From: Paenibacillus zeisoli
GTDB taxonomy: Bacteria > Bacillota > Bacilli > Paenibacillales > Paenibacillaceae
NCBI RefSeq assembly: GCF_003994465.1
Contig: NZ_RZNX01000003.1
Span: 463,283 to 527,282 of the forward strand
Length of the DNA: 64,000 bases
Direction of reading: 5' to 3'
Under the pieces are notes generated by a model. The model had not been told where the DNA came from. It worked only from the letters and a program-made list of their open reading frames with translations, and searched no databases. Below, piece by piece: positions 31,841 through 40,062 of the stretch. A program made the translations under genes and the position numbers. Within the stretch, counting starts at the first letter, position 1, and the number at the start of each line of letters is the position of its first letter.

Positions 31841-33228
31841 GGTTCCAAAGGTTCCCCAAATTCCGGAGCTCTCTGCTGTCCCGGTATTTAATCATTGTAC
31901 TTGCGGCCCTCCTGTTCGTGCCGGTTGTGATCCCGATTAGCTTCCTGACCTCCTGGCTAGTCAATAACACCGTAATTAACGATAAGAAGCAAGAGGAGAA
32001 CGGGCACATCGTTCAAAGGTCGTATCTGACCGACAACTGGCACACCGCAGCCAAGCAGCTTGCAAATGCCTCCCCGGATCAGATTGATCAGAAGCTGAGG
32101 AAGTTCAAGCAGAAGTATCCCTTCGCCTCCGTCTTCTGGGTCGATCATAGCGGTATGACGAGGCTTCAGCTGCCCCCTGGGCGCCAGCCTGCCAAATGGT
32201 CCAGTGATGACGCCATCCAGTACATGAAGGCAAACACTGGCAACAGGGATCTGTTTGCCGTTGTGGCTTTTATCGGTGACAAGCCGGGGATGAAGCAGGG
32301 CTTTATGGCCATTGAGATCCCCGAGGAATATTTTGTCCAGAATCAGATAACAACTTCGAATATTAGCCTGTTCGCCATCACGCTGCTGCTTCTGTTCGCC
32401 TTCTTCGCAGGGATGTCGTACCTGTTCTTCCGGGGAATCCGGCGGCGGCTGCTTACCCTGGAATCGGCTATGCATGCTCCGGGTGAAGATGGGCTGCCCA
32501 TGAAAATCCATACCGGACGGGCCGATGAGATCGGTCTGCTTGAGCAGTCATTCAATTACATGATCGACCAGCTTGGCGACAGCCGGCGGAGAGAGCAGGA
32601 AGAGGAACGGCTGCGCAAGCGTCTGATCAGCAACATGTCCCATGATCTGAGAACCCCGCTCACCGTTATTGGCAGCCATCTCTACTCACTGAAGAAGGAG
32701 CCGCTTACGGATCAAGGGAAGCAGTCCCTTGCCTTAATGCAGGACAAGATGAGCGACCTGGACCACCTGATCGACCATCTCCTCTCCTATAACCTTCTGA
32801 CCAGCGGCAAATATGCCATTCACCGGAAGCCGCAGGATGTGCTTCGGATCGTCCGGGAAAGTGCAGCGGCCTGGTATACCCTGTGGGAGAAAGAAGGTCT
32901 TTCCCCGGATATCAACCTGGAGGGGGAGCCGCTGATCTGGAATGTGGATGAGCAGGCCTTCCGGCGGGTACTGGATAACCTCTTCCAGAACATCGTCCGG
33001 CATGCGGGTTCAGGCGGTTACATAGGTCTGGATACCGAGATGCACCACGGCCATCCGGCCCTGATCATTACCGACCGCGGTCCCGGGATGCAGGCTGACA
33101 GCAGCGGCAAAGGCGCGGGGCTTGGGCTGTCCATCGTTCAGCTGCTGCTTAAGGAGATGGCTCTTGGGCTCGAGATTGAGAGCAATGGCCAAGGCACTCT
33201 GATGCGGATAAGGCCTCTAAATCCGTAG
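31837..33228 (+). CDS. Membrane sensor histidine kinase
   Basis: 463 residues. Two transmembrane helices (about 17-43 and 180-202) enclose an extracellular domain of about 135 residues, then HAMP (about 203-255), HisKA with NMSHDLRTPLTVIG (phosphorylated His269) and HATPase with DNLFQNIVRHA, ITDRGPGM and GKGAGLGLSIVQLLL. The large outside loop argues against the short-loop BceS type, which relies on its transporter for sensing, and suggests direct ligand detection. A terminator follows, so the kinase and exporter are transcribed separately. Confidence 0.93.
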   Translation: MRFQRFPKFRSSLLSRYLIIVLAALLFVPVVIPISFLTSWLVNNTVINDKKQEENGHIVQRSYLTDNWHTAAKQLANASPDQIDQKLRKFKQKYPFASVFWVDHSGMTRLQLPPGRQPAKWSSDDAIQYMKANTGNRDLFAVVAFIGDKPGMKQGFMAIEIPEEYFVQNQITTSNISLFAITLLLLFAFFAGMSYLFFRGIRRRLLTLESAMHAPGEDGLPMKIHTGRADEIGLLEQSFNYMIDQLGDSRRREQEEERLRKRLISNMSHDLRTPLTVIGSHLYSLKKEPLTDQGKQSLALMQDKMSDLDHLIDHLLSYNLLTSGKYAIHRKPQDVLRIVRESAAAWYTLWEKEGLSPDINLEGEPLIWNVDEQAFRRVLDNLFQNIVRHAGSGGYIGLDTEMHHGHPALIITDRGPGMQADSSGKGAGLGLSIVQLLLKEMALGLEIESNGQGTLMRIRPLNP

Positions 33229-33245
33229 TAAATAGACTGATCTGT

Positions 33246-33286
33246 AACCAGGACGTGTGCAGCGCGTTCTGGTTTTGTTATTTTTT
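33246..33286 (+). terminator. Terminator after the sensor kinase
   Basis: Stem AACCAGGACG/CGTTCTGGTT (one G-T pair) followed by TTGTTATTTTTT. The exporter operon must then start between about 33287 and 33350; no clear promoter is visible there. Confidence 0.85.
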
Positions 33287-33361
33287 AACCTAATTTTAAA
33301 CTTCGGGAGGACCGGCATTTAAACTGACAGGGCTATGCTGGTTATCGAGGTGAAGTTAGAG

Positions 33362-34276
33362 ATGAATAATTATGTAATCAGAACGAATGGGTTAACGAAA
33401 AGCTACCGTGGACGCGCCGCCGTAGACGGCCTGAATCTTGAAATTAAAAAAGGTGAGATTTACGGATTTCTTGGCCCCAATGGAGCCGGCAAGACGACAA
33501 CTATCCGCATGCTGCTCGGGCTAATCCGTCCTACGAAGGGAACGGTCGAAATTCTCGGGAAGGATCTCCAGAAGGACAAAATTAATATTTTGCGCCGGGT
33601 CGGATCCCTTGTGGAATATCCCTCCTACTACGGTCATCTGACGGCCATAGAGAATCTGGAGGCCATCCGCCGTATTCTGAATGTGCCCAAATCACGCATC
33701 GACGAAGTTCTCGAAATTGTCTCCCTGACCAAGGAAGCGAAGCGTGCGGTGAAAGGATACTCCCTGGGCATGAAGCAGCGCCTCGGCATTGCTTCCGCTC
33801 TGCTCGGTTCACCGGAGCTGCTCATTCTAGATGAACCGACGAACGGGCTGGACCCGTCCGGGATTCACGAAATCCGGGAGCTGATCAAGCGGATGCCCCA
33901 GGAGCACGGCATCACCGTTCTTGTCTCCAGCCACCTGCTTGGCGAGGTGGAGCAGATGGCGGGTACCGTGGGCATCATCCGCGAAGGCCGGATGGTGTTC
34001 CAGGACACTATCGTAAACCTGAGACAGAAGGCCGCGGGAGGCATCAACATCTCCTTGTCCGAGCCGGAATCAGCACTCTGGCTGGCCAAGGACAATGGAC
34101 TTGCCGGGATGGTGCAGGACGGAAAGCTGTATTTTGACGGGATTAACGACAATCAGGTCGCCGGGCTCGTCAAGCGGCTAGTGGAGAATGGACACCTGAT
34201 CTACCGGGTGGAAGAGAGGAATAAATCGCTGGAGGACATCTTCATGGAGGTTATCGGGGAGGTGAAGTCCCTATGA
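33362..34276 (+). CDS. LanF/BcrA-type ABC transporter ATP-binding protein
   Basis: 304 residues from ATG 33362 (GAGGTGAAGTTAGAG upstream). One nucleotide-binding domain: Walker A GPNGAGKTT near residue 40, a divergent signature YSLGMKQRLGIA, Walker B LLILDEPTNGLDP and H-loop VLVSSHLL. The C-terminal 80 residues are typical of the bacitracin/lantibiotic self-protection group. With two small permeases it forms an exporter or flippase that removes peptides from the membrane. Overlaps the first permease by 4 bases. Confidence 0.92.
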   Translation: MNNYVIRTNGLTKSYRGRAAVDGLNLEIKKGEIYGFLGPNGAGKTTTIRMLLGLIRPTKGTVEILGKDLQKDKINILRRVGSLVEYPSYYGHLTAIENLEAIRRILNVPKSRIDEVLEIVSLTKEAKRAVKGYSLGMKQRLGIASALLGSPELLILDEPTNGLDPSGIHEIRELIKRMPQEHGITVLVSSHLLGEVEQMAGTVGIIREGRMVFQDTIVNLRQKAAGGINISLSEPESALWLAKDNGLAGMVQDGKLYFDGINDNQVAGLVKRLVENGHLIYRVEERNKSLEDIFMEVIGEVKSL

Positions 34277-34986
34277 TTGGCCGCGCCTTATCGTCGGACT
34301 TCCTCAAGATTCGCGGCAAGGGGATCTGGTTCCTGATCTTCATCGCGCCCATCGGACTTGTCGTGATGCAGGCGCTGAACTTCGGGCTGCGTTATGACTA
34401 CTTGATCAAGGAGTACCGCGGGCATCTGTGGGAGGGTCTTATCTCTAATATGATGGCTTTTGTGCCTTTGGCTTTATTCATGGGAAGCACCCTCGTCAGC
34501 TCCATGCTGGCCGGAGTCGAGCACCAGCTCAGCTCCTGGAAGCAGCTGCTGGCCCTGCCCATCTCACGCACAGCCGTATTCACTTCCAAATTCGTGCTGA
34601 GCATCATTCTTATGGCCGTCGCCTGCCTGCTGCTGTCGGTCTTCACTGCTGTGCTTGGCTTATGCCTTGGATTTGGCTTTCCGCTGCCATGGTCGGACGT
34701 GGCGAAGATCGGCTTCTTTCCGTTCATCGGCTCACTGCCGCTGCTAGCGCTGCAGCTCTACCTGTCCCTAACTTACAGGAATCAGGCTCTGCCAGTTACG
34801 CTCGGGTTAGCGCTTGCGATCTGCTCCTTATTTACAGGAAGTCTGTCTGAATGGTTCCCGCTGAACTGGCCTGCGCTTGCCTACCGAGCGGACCATCAGC
34901 TGCCCTTCCTTGGCGCAGGCTTCGCGCTTGGACTGCTAATTCTGATCTTTGCCCTGCTGCATTTCAACCGAAAGGACGTGAATTAA
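34273..34986 (+). CDS. LanE/MutE-type ABC permease
   Basis: 237 residues with six predicted transmembrane helices. The N-terminal SSDFLKIRGKGIWFLIFIAP and the MLAGVEHQLSSWKQLLALPISRTAVFTSKF block are typical of the lantibiotic immunity permeases EpiE/MutE/SpaE. It pairs with the next gene as a heterodimer. Overlaps the ATPase gene and abuts the second permease, with stop TAA directly before the TTG start. Confidence 0.85.
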   Translation: MIGRALSSDFLKIRGKGIWFLIFIAPIGLVVMQALNFGLRYDYLIKEYRGHLWEGLISNMMAFVPLALFMGSTLVSSMLAGVEHQLSSWKQLLALPISRTAVFTSKFVLSIILMAVACLLLSVFTAVLGLCLGFGFPLPWSDVAKIGFFPFIGSLPLLALQLYLSLTYRNQALPVTLGLALAICSLFTGSLSEWFPLNWPALAYRADHQLPFLGAGFALGLLILIFALLHFNRKDVN

Positions 34987-35727
34987 TTGAATACATTCCT
35001 TAGAGTCCTCTCGTCCGAACGGCTCAAAATGTCGAAGTCTCACCTGTGGCTGCTGGCCCTGGTCAGCCCTGCACTGGCCCTGCTCGTTGGAATTTTGACG
35101 AAGATTGAACCGGACATGCCGGCCTATCCCCTGCTTCTGTCAACCATGTGCCTGTTCCACTCCCTGCTGTTCCTGCCGATCCTGACGGGTGTATACTCTT
35201 CATTCATATGCCGGTACGAGCATGTGGGCGGCGGCTGGAAGGCTCTGCTCGCCCTGCCGGTATCCCGTACCTCTGTATTCTTCGCCAAGTTCCTGATCGT
35301 GGCAGTCATGCTGATCTTCACCCAGCTGCTGTTCCTGGGCAGCTACGTGGGCGCGGCCGTTTACCACGGTGTGAGCGAGCCCTTCCCTTGGGCGATGATC
35401 ACCCGCAGCATCATCGGAGGCTGGGTGGCCTGCCTGCCGCTCGCCGCACTTCAGCTCGGCGTATCGCTGCGCTGGGTCAGCTTTGCAGCACCGCTGGTGG
35501 TCAATGTGATTTTTACCGTGCCTAACATCCTGGTTGTGAATTCGGACAAAATCCGTCCTTACTATCCCTGGGCACAGCCCATCCAGGCCATGATGCCTCC
35601 AAATACGGCAGCTTCCGGGCCGCTGGGAATGAATCTTCCCTTTGAAAGCCTGATGATTACGGTTGTGGGCAGCTTTATTCTGTTCCTTGCAGCAGGACTC
35701 GTCTATTTCAATAGGCAGGAGATTTAA
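34987..35727 (+). CDS. LanG/MutG-type ABC permease
   Basis: 246 residues, TTG start at 34987 with AAAGGACG before it. Six transmembrane helices and the same internal pattern as its partner (ICRYEHVGGGWKALLALPVSRTSVFFAKF), so the two permeases are ancient duplicates. Completes an F-E-G exporter. Only 12 bases separate it from the esterase-like gene, indicating one mRNA. No lantibiotic precursor or modification enzyme is encoded in the window, so this looks like resistance to a foreign compound. Confidence 0.85.
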   Translation: MNTFLRVLSSERLKMSKSHLWLLALVSPALALLVGILTKIEPDMPAYPLLLSTMCLFHSLLFLPILTGVYSSFICRYEHVGGGWKALLALPVSRTSVFFAKFLIVAVMLIFTQLLFLGSYVGAAVYHGVSEPFPWAMITRSIIGGWVACLPLAALQLGVSLRWVSFAAPLVVNVIFTVPNILVVNSDKIRPYYPWAQPIQAMMPPNTAASGPLGMNLPFESLMITVVGSFILFLAAGLVYFNRQEI

Positions 35728-35739
35728 GGAGGCTTTAAC

Positions 35740-37140
35740 ATGAACCTTTTATCCAGAAAATATTGGACACGGCTGATCACTCTAACCCTAACGGGTGCTT
35801 TGCTCATCACACCGGGCAGTACCTTTGCTGCTGCCCCGAAGAGTCAGACCCAGTGGTTCCAGCAAAATACCCATGAGCTCAAGTCGCTAACTTCAGAAGA
35901 TTATCGGGATTTAGCCTTCTTGAAGCCGCTGCTTAAGGGCAAGACCGTCGTCAGTCTCGGCGAGAACTTCCACCGCGTAGCCGAGTACAGCAGCGCCAAG
36001 ACCCGGCTCATCAAGTACCTTCACGAACAACTGGGATACGATGTGATCGCATTTGAATCGGGGATGGGTGATGCCGCCGCCGTCTACGAGAATCGCGACA
36101 AGCTCAATCCGGAGTCCATGATGGCGGCTTCTATTTTTCCCATATGGCATTCCCAGGAGGCTCTTGAGCTCTTCAAATACATCAAGGAGCAGGGGCGCGG
36201 ACCGCATCCTCTCTATCTTGCCGGGTTTGATATGCAGTTCAACAGCTTTTATTTGACGCAGGTCATTGCGGAAGCCCTCGGCAGGCTGGACACGGGCAAG
36301 GCAGCGGCTTTTGCCAAGCTGGATCAGACCGCGATCACGGACCTCTACAAAGTACTGAACAGCTATGGGGATGTTAGTGGCGGTAGCCCGGCATTTACCC
36401 GCGATATCAAGAAGGTCGTAGATCAGTACGAGCCGCAGTACAAGGACTTCCTGACCTTCGTCCAGAAGAACAGACAAGCACTAACTTCGATGTACCCGGA
36501 CAGCCCGCACAAAGTCGATTACTTGGTAAGATCGCTGAAAGATCGCATAAATTTTCTGAAAATGCCCCTGCAGGACGGAACAGCCGGCAGCTATTCATTT
36601 AGAGATAAGCTTATGCTGGACAATCTGGAGTGGCAGATGAAGAATGTTTTTCCTGGCAAAAAAGTCATTCTGTGGGCTCATAATGATCACCTGGCCAAGA
36701 ATACTTCCCGAATCCTCGCGAAAGAGGACGGCAAATGGGTGAACAGCTTCACCAGTATAGGTGAGCTTCTTCATCAGAAGCTGAAGGATCGGCTTTACGT
36801 AGTTGGACTCTATATGAACCAAGGGGCGGCTAGCACCATTACAACGAACAAGCCTTTTACCATCAATCCCATGCCGAAAGGGAGCCTGGAGCATCTCATC
36901 ATGAGCAGCGGGTACAAGAATGCGTTCGTGGATCTGTCTGTTCAGAAAAAAATGACCAAGTATAATTCCTGGATGTTCAGGCCGATTCTGGCTGCAGAAG
37001 ACGGAATGACCTCCGAGATTGTGAGAGCTGGCGCCATGAAATTCATTCCGAAAGAGCAGTACGACGGGATCCTGGTAATCAACAAGGTTAAAGCGCCCAC
37101 GCCTATTGATTACTCGGTAGTGAGTCTATTTAATCCATGA
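35740..37140 (+). CDS. Secreted erythromycin-esterase-family protein
   Basis: 466 residues, AAGGAGGCTTTAAC before ATG. A Sec signal (RKYWTRLITLTLTGALLITPG, cut near TFAA) is followed by the Ere-like hydrolase fold: SLGENFHRVAE with Glu75 and His78, IAFESG with Glu106, and LWAHNDHLAKN with His314 and His317, covering the histidines and glutamates catalytic in EreB. Without a lipobox it may be free or loosely held outside. Being last in the F-E-G exporter operon next to a two-component system suggests a joint role in resisting a cell-envelope or lactone-type compound; the substrate is unknown. Paralogue at 1-820. Confidence 0.85.
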   Translation: MNLLSRKYWTRLITLTLTGALLITPGSTFAAAPKSQTQWFQQNTHELKSLTSEDYRDLAFLKPLLKGKTVVSLGENFHRVAEYSSAKTRLIKYLHEQLGYDVIAFESGMGDAAAVYENRDKLNPESMMAASIFPIWHSQEALELFKYIKEQGRGPHPLYLAGFDMQFNSFYLTQVIAEALGRLDTGKAAAFAKLDQTAITDLYKVLNSYGDVSGGSPAFTRDIKKVVDQYEPQYKDFLTFVQKNRQALTSMYPDSPHKVDYLVRSLKDRINFLKMPLQDGTAGSYSFRDKLMLDNLEWQMKNVFPGKKVILWAHNDHLAKNTSRILAKEDGKWVNSFTSIGELLHQKLKDRLYVVGLYMNQGAASTITTNKPFTINPMPKGSLEHLIMSSGYKNAFVDLSVQKKMTKYNSWMFRPILAAEDGMTSEIVRAGAMKFIPKEQYDGILVINKVKAPTPIDYSVVSLFNP

Positions 37141-37162
37141 AGCTAATATAATAACCTTAATT

Positions 37163-37192
37163 CCCGTCCTAATTTTAGTGACGGGTTTTTTC
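37163..37192 (+). terminator. Terminator of the exporter-esterase operon
   Basis: Stem CCCGTC/GACGGG with an 11-base loop followed by seven T, shortly after the esterase stop. Confidence 0.85.
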
Positions 37193-37263
37193 GGTACATA
37201 AGATAATTGCATGTTTGAGTGATTCAAAGGCGGTTAATTATTAATATGTAAAATTATGTATAT

Positions 37264-37581
37264 TTGATTTTTTTAGACTCGCAAGGAATTCTGAAAAACT
37301 TGAGCGTGGGTGGTTTTTTGAGAAATAAATCATTTATTTTTGAGAAGGTTTTAATTATCCTGTCACTACTTTCCGTTATAGTTGGGATTGCAGTAATACA
37401 TTATGAAGTGATCGACTTTAACGGATTTGGAGTATATCTTTCCTTTTACTGGATAGCAGCACTTTTAATATCATCATTTTTGCTTGTAAGAAGCAGGAAT
37501 CTGCAAACTAAAAATATTTGGGCGATTGTTTCTTTAATTTTAAACTTATTGATCTACCTTACATTCCCATTATTCTTTTAA
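37264..37581 (+). CDS. Small hypothetical membrane protein
   Basis: Up to 105 residues from a TTG start, with three hydrophobic segments (about 29-48, 58-77 and 85-104). I do not recognise the family. The DNA from about 37190 to 37620 is clearly more AT-rich than its neighbours, suggesting separate origin or weak constraint. The start is uncertain: in-frame TTG codons at 37264, 37300 and 37318 are all possible, and the best AAGGA-like site lies before 37300. Followed by a hairpin AGACCGTTC/GGAACGGTCT (37598-37621). Confidence 0.45.
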   Translation: MIFLDSQGILKNLSVGGFLRNKSFIFEKVLIILSLLSVIVGIAVIHYEVIDFNGFGVYLSFYWIAALLISSFLLVRSRNLQTKNIWAIVSLILNLLIYLTFPLFF

Positions 37582-37730
37582 TACAAATACATGAAGAAGA
37601 CCGTTCAATGGGAACGGTCTCCTTTATGTAATTTATATAATTTGAACGGACTACAAGCACAATGGCAAAGTATGCACACTTTGACTCAATAGTGAGATTA
37701 CTACCCGGCCATGAATTAAACGCTATCCTC

Positions 37731-38105
37731 CTAAAGAGGATCCTCATGTACTTGAACAGGCTTCGTTATATCACTGTATTTCACTCCCCACTCGCAAAGC
37801 CCTTCCAGCACAGGTAATAGACTCTCCGCTTTATCTGTAAGACTGTACTCGACCTTAGGGGGAACCTGAGGATACTCGGTCCGAATCACCATCCCGTCTG
37901 CTTCCAGCTCTTTGAGCTGAGAACTCAATGTCTTATATGTAATCGTGCCGATCTGTCTCTTCAGCTCATTGAAGCGGACGGTTTGGCCTTCTGCCAAGAG
38001 GTACATGATAACCATTTTCCACTTCCCCCCAATCACAGATAGAGTGTAACCAAATGGGGTATCCTGTATGTTTTTAACTTTACCTTTAAACTCGGCCATA
38101 CTCAT
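37731..38105 (-). CDS. HxlR-family transcriptional regulator
   Basis: 124 residues from ATG 38105 (GAAAGGATAG upstream). The winged-helix HxlR fold is clear: PFGYTLSVIGGKWKMVIMYLLAEG, RFNELKRQIGTITYKTLSSQLKELEADGMV, and YPQVPPKVEYSLTDKAESLLPVL. HxlR proteins often sense aldehydes, quinones or thiol stress through a cysteine; here the only evident cysteine is in the C-terminal GLCEWGVKY. Divergent from the RidA gene, which it probably controls. Confidence 0.9.
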   Translation of the reverse strand: MSMAEFKGKVKNIQDTPFGYTLSVIGGKWKMVIMYLLAEGQTVRFNELKRQIGTITYKTLSSQLKELEADGMVIRTEYPQVPPKVEYSLTDKAESLLPVLEGLCEWGVKYSDITKPVQVHEDPL

Positions 38106-38210
38106 ATTCACACTATCCTTTCGGGTAGTATCTATCAAAATAGTGCGTACTACCGCTTTATTTGAGCTCAGTCTATACTAACCTTACTTTGAAGTAAAGG
38201 AGTGGCAAAC
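38106..38210. promoter_or_regulatory. Shared control region hxlR-like / ridA-like
   Basis: Inverted repeat GGTAGTA (38124-38130) and TACTACC (38148-38154) with a 17-base spacer, a plus-strand -10 TATACT (38174-38179), and a palindrome TTACTTTGAAGTAA (38184-38197) overlapping the RidA ribosome site. Either palindrome could be the HxlR operator. Confidence 0.45.
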
Positions 38211-38594
38211 ATGAGTTTAGTTAAAACATACAACCACAATTTGTGGGATCACGGAATTACCCAGGGTTACAGTGTAAACGGTACAATCTACATATCCGGG
38301 CAGTTCTCCCACGATAAGGAGGGGGCGTTCGTAGGTGAAGGTGATATCGAGGCACAGACCCGGCAAGCGCTCCTCAATCTTGACCGCGTACTGGCTGAAT
38401 TTAATGTAACAAAGTCGAACCTAGCTTATGTGGAGGTTTACCTAACCAACCCGCAGGAGCATTTCGAGCCCGTAGTTCGGCTGTTCAAGGAATACGCTGG
38501 AGAACACCGGCCCGCGGGAAGCCTTATCGGTGTAACCTATCTGGCGTATCCCGGGCAGCTGATTGAAGTCAGCGCTGTCGCTCATACGGACTGA
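38211..38594 (+). CDS. RidA family protein (YjgF/YER057c/UK114)
   Basis: 127 residues from ATG 38211 (AAAGGAG upstream; GTG 38202 is poorly spaced). RidA-fold blocks: GITQGYSVNGTIYISGQFSHD, EAQTRQALLNLDRVLAEFNVT, LAYVEVYLTNP and SLIGVTYLAYPGQLIEVSAVA. Canonical RidA hydrolyses reactive enamine/imine intermediates and needs an arginine in the CR.TVE-type pocket; that Arg is not evident here (GSLIGVTYLAYP), so this is probably one of the Rid subfamilies without deaminase activity. Paired with the HxlR regulator. Confidence 0.88.
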   Translation: MSLVKTYNHNLWDHGITQGYSVNGTIYISGQFSHDKEGAFVGEGDIEAQTRQALLNLDRVLAEFNVTKSNLAYVEVYLTNPQEHFEPVVRLFKEYAGEHRPAGSLIGVTYLAYPGQLIEVSAVAHTD

Positions 38595-38729
38595 CCCGGC
38601 CGGTGCTCTTCGCCGCCGTAACGGGCACCCGGGCAACCTTCAATGATCAGCGGGCTAAGGTGACTATGGTTGGCGCGAGCCAGTCAGGCGGCATCCGTAA
38701 GTGAAAGGAACGCCATCTGGCGTGCTAAT

Positions 38730-38772
38730 ATGAGAAAAGAGCCCCTGTACCTTATCAAGGTACAGGGGCTCT
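38730..38772 (-). terminator. Terminator after trxB
   Basis: A 16-bp perfect stem, AGAGCCCCTGTACCTT/AAGGTACAGGGGCTCT, with a three-base loop and a TTTTCTC tail on the minus strand. Confidence 0.92.
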
Positions 38773-38785
38773 CCACGTACATACT

Positions 38786-39742
38786 TTACATATCCAGTGT
38801 CTCGCTCCAGTCGTGCACCATGGCACCCTCCAGGAACTTCTCGCAGTCCATGGCCGCCATACAACCCGAGCCTGCGGCTGTGATCGCCTGGCGGTACTTC
38901 GTATCCTGGACATCTCCGCAGGCGAACACGCCTGGGATGTTGGTCTCGGTTGTACCCGGCTTCACCACAATGTAGCCATGCTCGTCAGTCTCAATCTGGC
39001 CGCCAAGGAACTTCGTATTTGGCGTGTGTCCAATGGCTACGAACACGCCATCCGCTTCTACGATTTCCTCCTGGTCAGCCTCATTATTACGAACTTTCAG
39101 CCCTTTAACGCCCTTCTCGTCCGTAACCACTTCAAGCGGGGTGCGGTTCAGCGCCCATTTCACCTTCTCATTGTCCCGGGCCCGGTCCTGCATGATCTTC
39201 GATGCGCGAAGCTCATCGCGGCGGTGTACCAGCGTAACCTCCGAGGCAAAACGGGTCAGGAAGCTCGCTTCCTCCATGGCAGAATCGCCTCCGCCGACCA
39301 CGATAATCTTCTTCCCGCGGAAGAAGAAGCCGTCACAGGTTGCACAGGTGCTGACTCCGCGTCCGACATTCTCCTGTTCCCCCGGAATTCCAAGGTACCT
39401 GGCCGATGCACCGGTCGAGATGATCACGGTCTCTGCTTCAAGCGTCTCCGCCTGACCAGTAATCTTCACCTTGAAAGGGCGCTTGGAGAAATCCACTTCC
39501 TCCACCCAGCCATTTCTGAATTCGGCACCGAAGCGTTCCGCCTGCTTGCGCATGTTGTCCATAAGCTCCGGTCCTAGAATTCCTTGCGGAAATCCCGGAA
39601 AGTTCTCTACTTCGGTCGTCGTAGTGAGCTGGCCACCTGGCTCCATGCCTTCAATCACCAGCGGGCTCAGGTTGGCGCGGGCCAAATAGATAGCGGCTGT
39701 TAAGCCGGAAGGTCCGGTTCCGATCACGATTGATTTATACAT
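38786..39742 (-). CDS. trxB: Thioredoxin reductase
   Basis: 318 residues. FAD-binding [15 protein letters not shown] at the N-terminus, the redox CATC motif (CATCDGFFF), NADPH-binding [12 protein letters not shown] and the C-terminal FAD block [15 protein letters not shown]. It reduces thioredoxin with NADPH in the cytoplasm. A good GGAGGTTATCC site precedes ATG 39742. In many Bacillales trxB lies near the rapZ-yvcK-whiA block; here it is separated from glcK/rapZ by about 10 kb of accessory genes. Confidence 0.97.
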   Translation of the reverse strand: MYKSIVIGTGPSGLTAAIYLARANLSPLVIEGMEPGGQLTTTTEVENFPGFPQGILGPELMDNMRKQAERFGAEFRNGWVEEVDFSKRPFKVKITGQAETLEAETVIISTGASARYLGIPGEQENVGRGVSTCATCDGFFFRGKKIIVVGGGDSAMEEASFLTRFASEVTLVHRRDELRASKIMQDRARDNEKVKWALNRTPLEVVTDEKGVKGLKVRNNEADQEEIVEADGVFVAIGHTPNTKFLGGQIETDEHGYIVVKPGTTETNIPGVFACGDVQDTKYRQAITAAGSGCMAAMDCEKFLEGAMVHDWSETLDM

Positions 39743-39896
39743 TATGGATAACCTCCTTGGAATTGGTTTCTCCTGCTTCAGATAATCTTATACCCTTTTG
39801 CCTATATAGCATAAACATAAGACCTTATTCCACGTGCTGTTATTCAAAGCGTAATTAGCGTATAAGTTGAATTATTGATCTATACTTGAGGCAGCC

Positions 39897-40008
39897 GTGT
39901 GAAATGTTCTTCCGATCGCTGTTGTCCCCGGACTTCTTAATTAATATTTACAAGGTAGAAGTCCGGGGACAAAGGCGAACGCTTCGCTTCTACAGAATCA
40001 TTTCACAC
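39897..40008. repeat. Dispersed structured element, copy C
   Basis: Outer arms GTGTGAAATG (39897-39906) and CATTTCACAC (39999-40008), extended by TTCT/AGAA with one bulged T. Inner 15-bp perfect stem TTGTCCCCGGACTTC (39922-39936) with GAAGTCCGGGGACAA (39958-39972), 21-base loop. Linkers TTCTTCCGATCGCTG and AGGCGAACGCTTCGCTTCT match copies A and B. It lies between the TPR gene and trxB. Confidence 0.87.
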
Positions 40009-40062
40009 TCTTACCTATGGGTGATTCTCAAGTTTAACTTATATAACCCATAATTAGATAAA

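Noticed and set aside
30417..40008. Interpretation of the three structured elements as ordinary rho-independent terminators
   Set aside because: The inner stems lack a following T-run, loops are 21-24 bases, and conserved linkers outside the stems would not be expected.
19201..40008. Interpretation of the structured elements as integron attC sites
   Set aside because: Variable paired arms recall attC, but the R and L core boxes (RYYYAAC/GTTRRRY) are not found and no integrase or cassettes are present.
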